Below the pieces are notes generated by a model. It did not search any database. It saw only the letters and a program-made list of their open reading frames with translations, and had not been told where the DNA came from. Made by a program: the position numbers and the translations under genes. A stretch of 64,000 bases of DNA, taken from the NCBI GenBank assembly GCA_907163375.1, contig CAJQUW010009236.1, positions 1,116,001 to 1,180,000 of the forward strand, written 5' to 3'. The DNA comes from Prostheceraeus crozeri. Its lineage: Eukaryota; Platyhelminthes; Polycladida; Euryleptidae. Of this stretch, positions 1 through 11,439 are shown piece by piece (positions within the stretch are counted from its first letter, which is position 1; every line of letters starts with the position of its first letter).

Positions 1-315
1 GTTAGAATTTTAGGTGACTCTATCTCTTCGTAGCTTGTGCTCTATCTCTTCGTATCAATGAATGGTACTGTGACAGCGAAGTGTGACCGAACGAAGAACT
101 GTTTATGACACGCACGCCACTGGTGGTTGCTACCTGAGACTCACTGCTTATTCACTGGCGGCTTATTGTTTGAACGTAGATCGTGTGTGGTGTGTGCAAT
201 GACTTTAAATGTTAGTGTGAGTGCGTGTCATTTCATTATCTCATACATAATATAACTCTGTCTAGGAAACGACGACTAGGAGGAAAGAGCAGTTTGATTC
301 TGTGGTAGCAGTAAC
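1..315. other. No gene recognised
   Basis: AT-rich flank with no convincing reading frame. Its last eight bases, gcagtaac at 308-315, are the left target duplication of the next element. Confidence 0.6.
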
Positions 316-1052
316 CAGGGATGAGGAGTCCTATCATTTTGATTAGACTCCGACTCCGGGTGGCCAATATACAGCCTAGCTTTTTGAAAAATTAACTGGT
401 AACCCACATCATAGATCATTATAGGCTTACCTGAACCTATTTTTAGTAATCATTGTTGCATCAAGTATCAATCATCTTCGATGAAAGTTTATGAAATGTC
501 GCTTTCAGTTAGATGCATGCGACTCGGCTCCTCCCATCTTGTTGATGTGTGCTTCACACGGCTTTTCTTCAGTCTCTACCAGGCAAGAAAATCCCCATCC
601 TTCTCCAAAAAATATGACTGCACTTTCGATTTTAATATGCGCTTTAGAGGAGCCATCACACACGATTAACGTGAGGGCAAGAGCATGTTCTCAAACAAAC
701 CAGTAATTCATTTTTGTCTTCGATGTGACCTTTGGTGCATAGGTGTGATCGAGGTTAGGAAGGCTTGTCTTCGCTATTAAATCACCGAGTGAAAAGACAA
801 TCCTTTTTTCACTATCACGATTCATTCCATCAACTATTACAAGCTTTGCATGCACTGCTGTCTCTGTACTTTTGTTTGACGGAAAAAGTTGACATCAAAA
901 CAGTGACAGGCATGCACGAGAATAAATAATTTGCTTGTATTATATTTCGGGTCTAGCTATAGGCCGGAGTCCTATCATTTGATAGGACTCTGACTCCAGC
1001 AAAAATGATAGGACTCCGGGACTCCGACTCCGACTCCGACTCCGCAAACCTG
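316..1052. mobile_element. Non-autonomous hAT-type element with gactcc subterminal repeats
   Basis: The stretch is bounded by a perfect 8-bp direct repeat, gcagtaac, at 308-315 and 1053-1060. It begins CAGGGATGAGGAGTC and, read from the other end, CAGGTTTGCGGAGTC, an imperfect terminal inverted repeat of about 15 bp. Just inside both ends are runs of the hexamer gactcc/ggagtc (roughly 324-358 and 965-1044). The 8-bp duplication and subterminal repeat arrays are typical of hAT elements. No transposase is present; short reading frames near 481-706 look random. Confidence 0.65.
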
Positions 1053-1282
1053 GCAGTAACTAGAGTACCAATAATGAATATCACAATATTTTTGGGGAAA
1101 CCTAGATGGGTATTCAGTGACTATCCTGCGTATTATTGACGACCGCCCCTGATACTATGAGTAACATAAATCATCAATTTAACTTTTCAATCATCAGTTC
1201 TTTTGCAATACTGTCTTCTAATATCATGCTCATACTAATAGATTTAAATCGATAGCGTTTTATGTATCCTAAATTCTCTACG

Positions 1283-1296
1283 GTCTTTCTTTTCAG
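1283..1296 (+). promoter_or_regulatory. Candidate 3' splice acceptor before GPCR copy 1
   Basis: A pyrimidine-rich stretch ends in CAG two bases before the ATG. The same CAG-CT-ATG or CAG-AT-ATG arrangement precedes all four receptor copies, which suggests a conserved 5'-UTR intron ending here. Confidence 0.6.
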
Positions 1297-1298
1297 CT

Positions 1299-2312
1299 AT
1301 GGTGTGGAATGTTTACAACTTCACCTTCTGTAATACTTCGTTTGTCGATGGTCATGACAGAGTGATCAGTCACATCTATGGAATTCTTGTCATTATAATA
1401 TCAATCATTGGTATACTTGGCAATGTAATGGTTATCCTGGCTATCGTGATGGACAAAGGACTCAAGTCAATCTCTAACATTCCTGTCGGTGCATTAGCTT
1501 TAGTTGATTGCTTAGCATTGTTGAACATGTCAATTCCTTCAGCCGTTAATTCGATAGCCGATTCCTGTATAACGGCTGGCTTCATGTGTTATGTATCATC
1601 CTTGATTGGATATTTGAACTGTGTGATATCACTGTATCTTATAACTTACATCGCCATCAATCGATATTTCGCTGTTTGCAAACCTCAACTATATCGCGGA
1701 TATTTCACGGCAAGGAAAACAATAATGCATTTAACGGGTTCTGCTGGTTTTCTAGTGATGTCTGAAATTACACTTTGTTTGTTACCACCAGCCGATGCAG
1801 TAATGAAAATCAAGTACAATAATTTGTATTCAATTTGCTCACTGAGTATGGAAATTCCAGAGATCATGCCTGTCATGACGATTGGGTACTTGTTTATCCC
1901 CGACATCATCACAACGTATTGTTATTGGCATATATATTCACGCTTGAAGACCACTTCTGAACAAGTAGCTCACATCAAGAGTAATAGCAAAACCTTGAAT
2001 GACAAGCGAACTTTTAGAATGATTTTTGCAACATTCATCATCACAAATATTTGTTGGTTACCAAGTCTGATGACACTTGTAGTTGATACCAAGATGGAAG
2101 CTCCTCGATTGTGGGCAATTGTCTGCATAATGCTACTTTCGTTGAATAGCAGTGGGAATCCGATCATTTATGCTGTTTTGAACATGAATTTTCGCAGGGC
2201 TTTACAACGGGTACTTCTGCGCACGGCTGGTCGTGTAGCAGTAATAGAAGGAGAATCATTCGAGGCGACAGGTGAATTTAATGAAGGAACACATGAAGAA
2301 ATCAAACAATAA
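1299..2312 (+). CDS. Rhodopsin-class (class A) GPCR, tandem copy 1
   Basis: A complete single-exon seven-transmembrane receptor of 337 aa. The short N-terminus has two N-glycosylation sequons (N7-F-T and N12-T-S). TM1 carries the GN pair (G41 N42), TM2 the conserved aspartate (D70 in ALALVDCLA), TM3 ends in NRY (121-123) in place of DRY, TM6 has CWLP and TM7 has NPIIY, followed by an amphipathic helix-8 region (NFRRALQRVL). These are hallmark class A positions, so it should be a plasma-membrane receptor coupled to G proteins. The ligand cannot be told from sequence. An AATAAA at 2308-2313 overlaps the stop codon. The start is the ATG directly after the splice acceptor, shared by all four copies. 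It has SGNPIIY where the other copies that keep this site have SSVNPIIY or equivalent. Confidence 0.9.
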   Translation: MVWNVYNFTFCNTSFVDGHDRVISHIYGILVIIISIIGILGNVMVILAIVMDKGLKSISNIPVGALALVDCLALLNMSIPSAVNSIADSCITAGFMCYVSSLIGYLNCVISLYLITYIAINRYFAVCKPQLYRGYFTARKTIMHLTGSAGFLVMSEITLCLLPPADAVMKIKYNNLYSICSLSMEIPEIMPVMTIGYLFIPDIITTYCYWHIYSRLKTTSEQVAHIKSNSKTLNDKRTFRMIFATFIITNICWLPSLMTLVVDTKMEAPRLWAIVCIMLLSLNSSGNPIIYAVLNMNFRRALQRVLLRTAGRVAVIEGESFEATGEFNEGTHEEIKQ

Positions 2313-3288
2313 AACGAGGTATATCTTCCTACGACTGCATGTATTTTAATAATATTTTAGTCTGGAACAGTTGCTTTCGAGGTGGGTAATGTGGCCCAAA
2401 AGTGCACCACAAGCTGTTGAAAGTGCACTTGATATGTGAGGGCAAAATAGATGTCCATGCAACATTCGATCGAAATGAGACGATTGGAATTAATTCGGTA
2501 ACTGATTTGAAACATCGTCTTTTAATAGTGCTATGCATTATGATACTTTTGTAGTGGATATAGATAAACTGATATAAATGTGCTACAAAGAAATGATTGA
2601 GACTCAAATAGTTTGTTGCATTTGTATCTACACTTTGAATGTTAAGTACATGTATTTGTTTTGAGATATTGTTTCCAAGAAAGAACACGCTTTTCACTAC
2701 ATTTCTCACTTTTAATGAAGTTTTACTTTTCAAGTTTGCACTTTTTGTTCTAGTGGACTACTGTGGCGAAGGTGTAAAATCAGATTTCGCACATTTTCTA
2801 TTGTTGCTAGTAAGTGTCTCAGCATTTTTTGAGTTTTTCATTGAGTACTGCACGTATAGCTTACCACTACAGGTTGCGAGACAGGTTGCATTTTTCTGAT
2901 GCAAGTGTGACAGATAAAAATTGCTTCATTTTAAGTTACGTAATTCCATACGCGAAAGCAAGAACATTATTTGACCTACACATTTGTATATTTTTGTCGC
3001 AGATCCTGCGAAAACAACTTTGATTATAAAATGTGGTCCATGAATTATTGATAAAGGAAAATTCTGGTCGCAGGACATTGAACGTTGAAAAACACCGACA
3101 GCCGAGGTTCGAAGAAGGTCATAGAGCAATTGAAACTGGTTGGCTGAATTTTCATGTCTTGACCAACCGAATAAATCTGATCGGCGACGATCCCACACGC
3201 ATTTCTGTGGTCCTTGACAGTTGAATTGGCTAAATTGAAGGGTTCATACTAAGATGCACCATTTTTGTTAACGATGCACCAAGAGTTG
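2313..3288. other. Intergenic, nothing recognised
   Basis: AT-rich DNA downstream of GPCR copy 1. Several short open frames occur on both strands but none shows a family signature. The last bases belong to the target duplication cttgaaat of the next element. Confidence 0.5.
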
Positions 3289-3296
3289 CTTGAAAT

Positions 3297-4415
3297 TAAA
3301 GATGTGCGTCGGATGAGAGAATGGCTGTCGATCCGATCCGATTGCATACGGGAAAAATCAGAATCCGATCCGATTCGAAGCTTTTTTACGGAAATTCGAT
3401 CCGAAATAATCCGAAATTTTTTGATTCCTTTGCATGTCTTTAAATTGAGAGCATTGAATCTGAGCGTTTAGCCTCGGGCTGTGTAGGCCAGTATACATTT
3501 TGAATATAGGCATACATTTGGGCATATACATTATGTGTGTTCGCAGCCTATTATTGCTACCTGTCAAAATATCGGTCTGGACTGCAATGTAAGGCTAGAC
3601 CTACTGCTAATATCTTGTTAATATTTATGTGTAGACTCGAATGATAGGACACGGGGTTCAACACTTTTGCATGGCCTGATTAACCTGATGATTTTATGAT
3701 TTATGAAATGTCTCTATTTGAAGAATATATTACGCCGAAATGTAACAGCCTACCTCATTGTAGGCTACTTGCATAATGGAGATCTGTAAGAAATGGAATA
3801 ATATCAGATACCGGTTCCATAAATGTCTCCATAAAAGTAACCATACTTTCTTTTGAAAAGGAACTTAATATGAAAGATCCTATGCTGCTTGCATCGAAAT
3901 ATCATTGCGCAAAGAATGAGACCAAGAGTTATGATTACTACCAATAGATCAAGCTATATGATCTTTCTTAGATTATAGCTATTACTATAGGTGGCTCAGT
4001 TGGTAGAGCGTTGGCCTAGCATGCCAGAGGTCGGTGCTTCAAATCCATAAAGACGCGCAGTTATTTTCCGTTTGTGAAATTATCTGCGTGGCATCTCATT
4101 CTTATCTGACTACCGAGTCAGTGTAGTAGAACATCTTATGATCTAGGTAGAAAGGAAATGGATGACTTCGAATTCGGACCCCGAAGAACGGTGTTTGAAA
4201 TGTGCAATATGTACAACATAGTATATTTTCAATGTAATTGAATGTAATTTGCTGAGTTGTATTGAAGGCACAATACGTCTATAGATTTCCATAATTTCGG
4301 ATTAATTCGGATTTTTCCGATCCTGTTCAATCCGATACGATCCGAATTTTATTTTCGCAAACCGAATCTAATCCGAGTCCGAAATGATTGATCCGAATAC
4401 AGATTCGCACTTTAA
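3297..4415. mobile_element. Non-autonomous hAT-type element with atccgat subterminal repeats
   Basis: A perfect 8-bp direct repeat, cttgaaat, lies at 3289-3296 and 4416-4423. The ends are related inverted repeats (taaagatgtgcg... and ...cgcactttaa). Arrays of atccgat/atcggat motifs lie inside both ends in opposite orientation (about 3330-3420 and 4290-4400). The interior holds no transposase but contains a tRNA-like sequence, probably a nested SINE. A related atccgat array without a recognisable partner lies near 46085-46205. Confidence 0.65.
3990..4048 (+). repeat. tRNA-like sequence, probable SINE head
   Basis: The stretch has an A-box-like GGCTCAGTTGGTAGAGCG and an anticodon arm with TAGC in its loop, like tRNA-Ala(AGC). 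The B-box position is degenerate (TGCTTCAAATCC) and no acceptor stem closes around it. A tRNA-derived SINE remnant is more likely than a working tRNA gene. Confidence 0.55.
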
Positions 4416-4423
4416 CTTGAAAT

Positions 4424-7400
4424 GCTTTGAGTAATCTAAAATGAAGCGTTGAACTTTATAAGATAAAGAACCGAAATTCAGCATCCTGCACTCACTACAT
4501 GCGACAAAATTAAAACAACAATAAAAATGAATTGCTTGTCGATTATTTTGTGTCTTTAGTTGTACAACCTCAGGACATCAAGGACCAATCAAGCAAAATG
4601 AGAGTTGTAAGCAAATTTAGATGATCAATTAATGACGGTTGAACACAGCAAAAATAAAATTCATGGCAGAATGGAGAGGTTATGCCGCATTTGCAATTAC
4701 AGTACTTCTAAAAGACACAGCTATGGCAGATCATATTTAGTGACCCGTATTTAGCGTTCTTTGGTTCCCGTACCGCACTTATCCATGAGAGGCTTGTCAT
4801 CTGGCACCTGTGTCCGTCAGCAGCCTAGCCGCACCCGCCAGTACCCGCACATATACATGCATCTCTTCACAGAAATATCACAGTACGATCATTATTTTAT
4901 TTAAGAAAAAAGCATTTTTTGATAGGAATGATGATGCCTACTTTATGGTCATCATCACATCGCCATTTCCTAATTCACTTCATTTATTGACTTAATAAAA
5001 TTACTGACTTAATGCCTATTGGTCCCCACTGCCAAAACTACTAATATTGGCCCTCCTACTAACCAATACCAAAAATCAAAATCAATTTCTAACTGATTAA
5101 AGTACTTGCTTTGCTGAGCAACTTCCGGCACGAATACCAAATCGTTGATACTCCAATAACTAAAATAAACATGAGAAAGACTGAGCGAAGGTAAACGATT
5201 TATTAAGGTGCAAGTCTATTGTGACTGTACGCACGGATTTTAAGGCGGAATATCTTGTCAGACAAAATATTGCATCTCTTGGAGCACTTTTTAGATGCAA
5301 AATGCTGTTGTTGTTCACGGTTCCCAGTTGATGATGTCTATTGTTTATGATCTTTGCGTCTTTTAGTTACATGGCGATTGACTTTTGATTTTTACTCGTG
5401 TTCTTCTCGCAGTATTCCGTCTCGCATGCTCGAAAATATCCCTACCCGTCCCTACCCGTGACGAGGATTGTCTCTATCCACAGGTCACTAACTTTATATT
5501 GCATCAATGCATCATATTAGAATTGTTGAACAAACTTGCCACAGTTATAATTATTTTGATTTGTTAATGTAATGCGCATTCCAAGATTCACAGGTGTTCA
5601 GTTGAGACAGCGTCATTACATGATCGTAGATTCTGTTTAACCAATCTTAATCCGAACTACTTAACTTCAAATTGTTTCATCTTAATTGTCATCTCTTTAG
5701 CATGTGAAAAAATTTTGTTCGCTTAGTTCTTAGACTCATGCATCATTTTCTGGCATGAACATTTAGTAGGACAGCATGAACATTTTCAATCATTGCTATG
5801 TACTTCATATTGACAAGTAGCACAGTAAACCATCAGCTACCAAATGAACAACAGCTTGATCAACGAAGCTAGATAATATTCCTTTCCGACAATGACTGCT
5901 TGGCTCTCATCTGCACCAGACGTCATTCATGCGGGAGCTGAATAAAAAAAAGTCTCCTTTCCAGCATCAATCAAAGACTATGTCTTTTTCAATTATTGCC
6001 ATGTGAAAGACGTTTCCGATACCGAGTCAACTAGCTATGACGTAACATAGACATCTCACTGCGGACAATGATATGGTAGGGAGTCATTTAGGTTTGCTAT
6101 CAAACAGTGACAAAGCTATGATGGGAAAGAAGTAAAATGATAGCTAGATTTTCATAGATAGGGTATGATGACATGTATTCAAATAATGAAAATCGAACAT
6201 TTTGCAACGCTGTTATGTAAAATATGTAGTCATGGCAAGCTTTTGACACCGACTTTCATAAGAAAATTCCTCAGCGATGGAGTAACGAAACCAGATCCCG
6301 TGGAACAGATGAGACATGCGAGGAGATTTTCGTCTCTTCATTTGAGTTCTCGGTTTCAAAGTCAATGCCCGCTACATAGCCTACATGATGGGCATCACTG
6401 CATCCAAAAGTTCTGCATCCGAGACAGCTTCCACCATTACCTGAAGTAACAAATGTGCCGCTGTGTGAGCCATCTTCTCTGCAGTGCCATTTGGTGATCA
6501 GAGAGGATGCAGCGGAGATTGGCAGAGTGGCCATACAAATGACCTTTAGGGTCCATGCGGATTCCCAAAAATGTCAAATTAGATGGATAGGGAATATAAT
6601 ATCATCAATATGTACATTGTGGCTTCCGCTTCAACTGACAATAAACCGTATTCCATCAATTGCTCCACAAGATCTTGTGTCTATTTTTATGATATCATTT
6701 AGTTTTGTCGTATTACGTTCGAATGCAATATCGAAAGTGTGATATAATTAAGAGATATGTAAAAGTTAGTCCAGTGTCCGGATGATCTCTCCCAATATAG
6801 CTGTGTCAGCTCCCTAGTAAGACGCCACATTGGGGACTTGCAAGTAAGCTTGAATTCTCCGGTAGGGCATAGACTCGTTGTGAAAAAGACTGATTTAGGC
6901 ATATTTCATCGGTAATACTCAGGTCCATGCCTTACCGGGTCCGCTCAGCCCGGATATAATTCATGCTTTCATTCCCCAATTTTCTAATTAAACCATGAAC
7001 GTGTGAATCGATCTACCAGAATGTGTGTCGCCATAGAGCCCATTTCAGCCTTCTTTCACTCCATATTCTCGTATATTTTGTAAAGATGATGCAAGGTATA
7101 AGAACTCTTTCCTTCCATCTTGTACATCACGCCTTTCGTAGCTATGATTTGATGACTTTCTGAATTCTGATTAGTCATATCAGTCGTATGATTATTATGA
7201 TGTCGCGGTTGCTTATCTTTAAATAGATGCTCATTATTATTAGGGCCTATCAACACAGGCAGAAATTTGCTTAAACTTTACTTAATATTCTAATTGAGCA
7301 TCTCAATAAAATTAATTCTTCGGATGAGAGATAGTTGATTCTTGCGTTTATTTGGGAAAGGCACACAAAAATGATCGTTCCTACTTCTTTTGTATAGGAT

Positions 7401-7540
7401 TATAAAAGATTGAAAGACTTTTGTTCTCCGATTAATGAAAAGTCAATGGTAAAATCAGTCTTCTATTTGCTAACGATTAAACTGGATATTCAATGATTAT
7501 TCAACGTGCAACAGTTCCATGAAATGCATTTGAAAAAATA
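4424..7540. other. Intergenic, nothing recognised
   Basis: About 3.1 kb without a convincing gene. Short open frames near 5385-5567, 6165-6534 and 6699-6902 overlap on opposite strands and show no conserved motif. Confidence 0.5.
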
Positions 7541-8130
7541 GTGTGTGTTCACGAGATGTCTTAGCTCTTTTTCAACAATTTTCTTTCATTTTTACTATTT
7601 CTATTGCACATCCGGATCGTGATATCAATTGCTGTTTACAGAACCAATCAGTCAGTACAAGGTCGATGGTGATAATGCATGAGTTTGAGAAACTTATTAC
7701 ATAATGCGCAACAAATCATGATCGATTTAATACTTTATATTCTATTACTTGTCAATCATTTTTATATCAACTTTATCATTTACTGTGACTTTCTGTTTTC
7801 ATAATTTCTACCCACCCTAAAAAAATTAAGGAGAATTCTGACAATTATGAAGTCATATCACGGATGACAGTTTCAGGCCTAAGAACATCATACTATCAGT
7901 TTGATATGCACAATCGAAGTAGTATAAAAAGCATACATAAATTTTCATTCGCACCTTCGGAAATACTATTGAGTCAAACCTGAATACATCACAATCGCAG
8001 TTTCTTAGTCGATTTCCAACTGTTACTTGTTCTTTTGGAAAATAGTTTCTCATCTTCAAGATGACTTTGTTACTATTCGTGATTATTTCAAGGATTTTTG
8101 TGTCCTATTAGTGATGAGAACTGGAAATAT
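7540..8130. repeat. Diverged segmental duplication, copy 1
   Basis: This block is alignable by eye to about 19950-20665 in the same orientation. Shared landmarks include a stretch around gactttgttactattc, an aaatag/aaaatag run before it, and gatgagaactggaaata at the end (about 8110 and 20643). It is substantially diverged and non-coding. It probably records an old duplication of the DNA between receptor copies, although a dispersed repeat would look the same here. Confidence 0.5.
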
Positions 8131-8553
8131 ATGTATACATTTGTATGTCTTTTCACAAATAGTATGCTGTAGCCAATTAATCGGTAAGTCGTTGAACTGA
8201 GATTACTAGAGTCATAGATTATATTTAACAGCCTAATAGGACATGGTAGGCATGGACATGATGTTTTCATTGTTCTAGATGTCTGTAATTTAGAAGAGCC
8301 TACTAAAAAAGCAACTTGTTCAGTTTTTGCAGTTCATTTAGGACAGAAAATTCACCTGGAAAATTCAGTATTGCAGGAAATAACTCATTTGACGCGAGAC
8401 AGTGGAAGCACTTCAAGGGTATTTTTCAAAATTTCACCAGAAACTTGTCCGTTGTTTAGCCGTGAGATAAGCTGCTTGTTTATCTTTAGCCATCAACTGC
8501 TCTAAATGATATTGATCATTTTTCGATATCCACATGCCTGTCATTGAGACTAC

Positions 8554-9301
8554 TAGTCTGGGAGCCAGCGTGAAGTTGTGCAGGGAACGAGGTAGTACAT
8601 AAAACTTTCACATAGCATAGTACACCTCTAACCTACTGCAAAACTTCGCGTCTGCCGGATCAGATCATTTGCTTTTCAGAAATAGAGAGGGTAACACAAT
8701 CATATGTATTTCCAGTGGTAAAATTGTGACATTTAAGGTGTTGACTCCATTTTTTCGAATTTTTGCTCATAAAAGTTACACAGATTGGTATTTTGTTGAA
8801 CTGGTTATTATAGAAATCATCTACAGATCATGATCTTTCAAATGAGTTATTATTCAGTGACAGAGGATGAAGTAAAGTGTACAAACAGACACTTTTCGTT
8901 AAAGTATATCAACAATTTTCCTGAAATTTCTATGTTAAAATTTGCAGTTACACCAACGAAAAGTGTCTGTTTGTACACTTTACTTCATCCTCTGTCACTG
9001 AATAATAACTCATTTGAAAGATCATGATCTGTAGATGATTTCTATAATAACCAGTTCAACAAAATACCAATCTGTGTAACTTTTATGAGCAAAAATTCGA
9101 AAAAATGGAGTCAACACCTTAAATGTCACAATTTTACCACTGGAAATACATAAGATTGTGTTATCCTCTCTATTTCTGAAAAGCAAATGATCTGATCCGG
9201 CAGACGCGAAGTTTTGCAGTAGGTTAGAGGTGTACTATGCTATGTGAAAGTTTTATGTACTACCTCGTTCCCTGCACAACTTCACGCTGGCTCCCGGACT
9301 A
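8554..9301. mobile_element. Fold-back element, two 347-bp inverted arms
   Basis: Left arm 8554-8900 and right arm 8955-9301 are reverse complements with only scattered mismatches and no net length difference, around a 54-bp spacer. The arms begin agtctgggagcc and end ggctcccggact. No reading frame in the arms looks real. I could not find a target duplication. The right boundary coincides with the end of recognisable LINE coding sequence, so this is an insertion into, or a breakpoint of, that LINE. Confidence 0.75.
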
Positions 9302-10040
9302 TACCTTCAAATTTGTCTATATTTGTAATGGAATTTTGAGTCATGATTCTGGTTTTCACATAACTTATGTTAAGACCATTTTCTGCACAAAATTTGCAAA
9401 GTATTTTAAACTGACTATGCAAACATCGCATGCTCTCACTCATTAAAAATATATCATCCGCATACATGGGTGATGACATTTCCAAATCAAGAAACTGAAC
9501 AGGATCACTTTCTTCTTTACTAACATTTAAGAGATCAATGAAGTCATTTATATAAAAACTAAATAGGTTTGGTGATAGAACGTCTTCATGTCGAATTCCA
9601 TTTTCAGGTTTATAAAGGATTGCGGTTCTTTTCCACTATGTAATATTTTGTATTCTTTTTTAATGAATGTGCTTGTAATTAATGATAAAATCATGCATTT
9701 AGGGATCAAGCGTCTTAATTTATCAGCCATTCTGTTTCTGAGAATGGAATCAAATGCCTTTGACATATCTACGGTAGACATAAAGACAGTGGACGCTCTG
9801 TATTTCTAAACTTGCATAATTTCCTTAATAAGCGATATGTTATCCAAAGCGGAGCTTCCCTTTTTGAAACCGGTTTGGCTCTTTTTTATCACATAACTCT
9901 TTATTAGCCAATCGATAAGTCTAATGTTTATAATTTATGTCGTTATCTTTTCTACAACAGGATGATGCATTGTTAATCTGTATGAACTTGGATCATTTTT
10001 CTTCGCTTTTATAAATATAAGTGTAATCCAGCTACTGCTC
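9302..10040 (-). pseudogene. LINE reverse transcriptase remnant
   Basis: Broken frames on the minus strand carry successive non-LTR reverse transcriptase blocks in the right order. They are a KKSQTGFKKGSSALDNI-type block (about 9812-9890), the VDMSKAFDSI block (near 9760-9780), a GIRHEDVLSPN-like block (near 9590) and the catalytic PMYADDIF block (near 9465-9480), followed by a segment ending in NISYVKTRIM. Stops and frame changes separate them, so it is dead. The downstream end is cut at the fold-back element. The clade is probably CR1- or Jockey-like, but I cannot assign it. Confidence 0.75.
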
Positions 10041-10743
10041 CGCAAATTTCATTGGCATAATTAAGCAAATTTCATTGGCATGTAGTTTTTCAAGAGTCTC
10101 AATTCGGACTGTAAGACCCCTCTTGCGTCTGTATTATACACCTCTGATACTTTTAGAATTCTTTTTTAGCTTTCCAGATCTTCGTCAATGTGCGGTATGA
10201 CAGCATAGCTATATACCATCATTATTACCACTGTCATTCCTATTATCTTCAATTACTTGTGCGTCATTGTTTTATAGTTATAACAGAATGTACCAAATGT
10301 TCTGACATACATTTTGTATAGCAATTCATTTTAAAGTATTTCATAAATTTTGCTGATTGCTTTGTGAAGCGATCTCCAGCGGTTAGATACTTTTGAATGC
10401 TCAGTGTAACACACCTGTTACAAGATCTATTTTCCATTGCTTAGGACAGTTAGATTTATTGATTGATAGGAGCCCTGTCTAAATAGGTTTGCGATTTATC
10501 TAGGTTTCAAGAACAAGATCGTTTTTTATGAATCTTATCAAAAAATTGTATTCAGCTGGTGCCGATCTCGGTTGTGAATATTAAATCATGGGATTGTTTA
10601 TTTAAGAAACGAATTTAAATTATCTAATTGGCTTTATGGAGATATACATAATATACAGTATCTATGTACAGAGAATAATATATAGGAGAATGGGATTGGA
10701 AAGAGAATCATAATACTATTACATTTATCGAAGGAACAAACTT
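10041..10743. other. Intergenic, nothing recognised
   Basis: AT-rich spacer between the LINE remnant and the Penelope-like remnant. Confidence 0.5.
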
Positions 10744-11037
10744 TTACATCTTTGCTTTTGAAGGTTTCTTTAGAACAACATGAAAGCGCTTGATGTTTAC
10801 TTCATTACAAATATCTTTTTCATTGACTTCTAAATTTGTAACAGCAGTAATAGATTCACGCTTAAAGTTATTGAGATACAGCAGTTTGTTTTTACAGGTG
10901 CGTGATATAATTTCTTCAATTTGATGTATTAAATTGCAGTCATCAATTCTTTTAGGGATACTGCTATGATTCAATCCGCACTGAATTGCTTCATATTCAA
11001 TAGTGGAATGAGCGCAACTGTATGGCATCCGGTACAC
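10744..11037 (-). pseudogene. Penelope-like element fragment (N-terminal region)
   Basis: A 97-aa frame includes QCGLNHSSIPKRIDDCNLI, which resembles the segment 'GLNH/GLKF...P.kid' found upstream of the reverse transcriptase core in Penelope-like elements. This is a recollection of the family pattern, not a database hit. The reverse transcriptase domain itself is absent downstream. A hammerhead-like motif lies upstream on the same strand, as expected for the repeat at the head of such an element. Confidence 0.45.
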
Positions 11038-11402
11038 CTAATTTTGTATTTAACCACAGCTATGCCAGTCGGTTGTTTGAATCAATTATTGAGTTTGTTG
11101 CAATCATCAATATTATTACGTTGTATATAATTTTGGCAATTTGAAAGAAAAGAATCCTGACAAGACATTGAGAAATTGACATTTCTGGAAATGTTCCAAG
11201 TCCAGTTTCAATTTGAAATGTCTTTCAGACAACTTTTCGCGCTTTCGGCTGTCAGTCAAAGTAATATTGTTTAGTTGTTTAAGTGCATGAAAATATGCAG
11301 GCCTTTAGTTTCTTTGCCTTGTAAAACCATGGTAGTGCAACAATAACAAGGCAGTTCATCGGCTGCTTTATTGATTCGGTTTAATCGGAGTTGACCAAAG
11401 CT

Positions 11403-11428
11403 TTTCGGCTTGCATCAGCCTTCCTCAG
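11403..11428 (-). ncRNA. Hammerhead-ribozyme-like core
   Basis: Read on the minus strand, the sequence is CTGAGGA, then a stem AGGCT...AGCC with a small loop, then GAAA. That matches the hammerhead core order CUGANGA, stem II, GAAA. Such motifs are known in the terminal repeats of Penelope-like elements, and a fragment of one lies 370 bp downstream on this strand. Stems I and III are not clearly formed, so activity is doubtful. Confidence 0.4.
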
Positions 11429-11439
11429 GGTTCACGATT

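Noticed and set aside
481..706. Overlapping short plus-strand frames
   Set aside because: They lie inside a non-autonomous transposon, overlap each other in different frames and show no family motif.
2329..2733. 134-codon minus-strand frame downstream of GPCR copy 1
   Set aside because: No recognisable motif, low-complexity AT-rich composition and overlap with open frames on the other strand.
3990..4048. Functional tRNA-Ala gene
   Set aside because: The B box is degenerate and no acceptor stem forms; a SINE head fits better.
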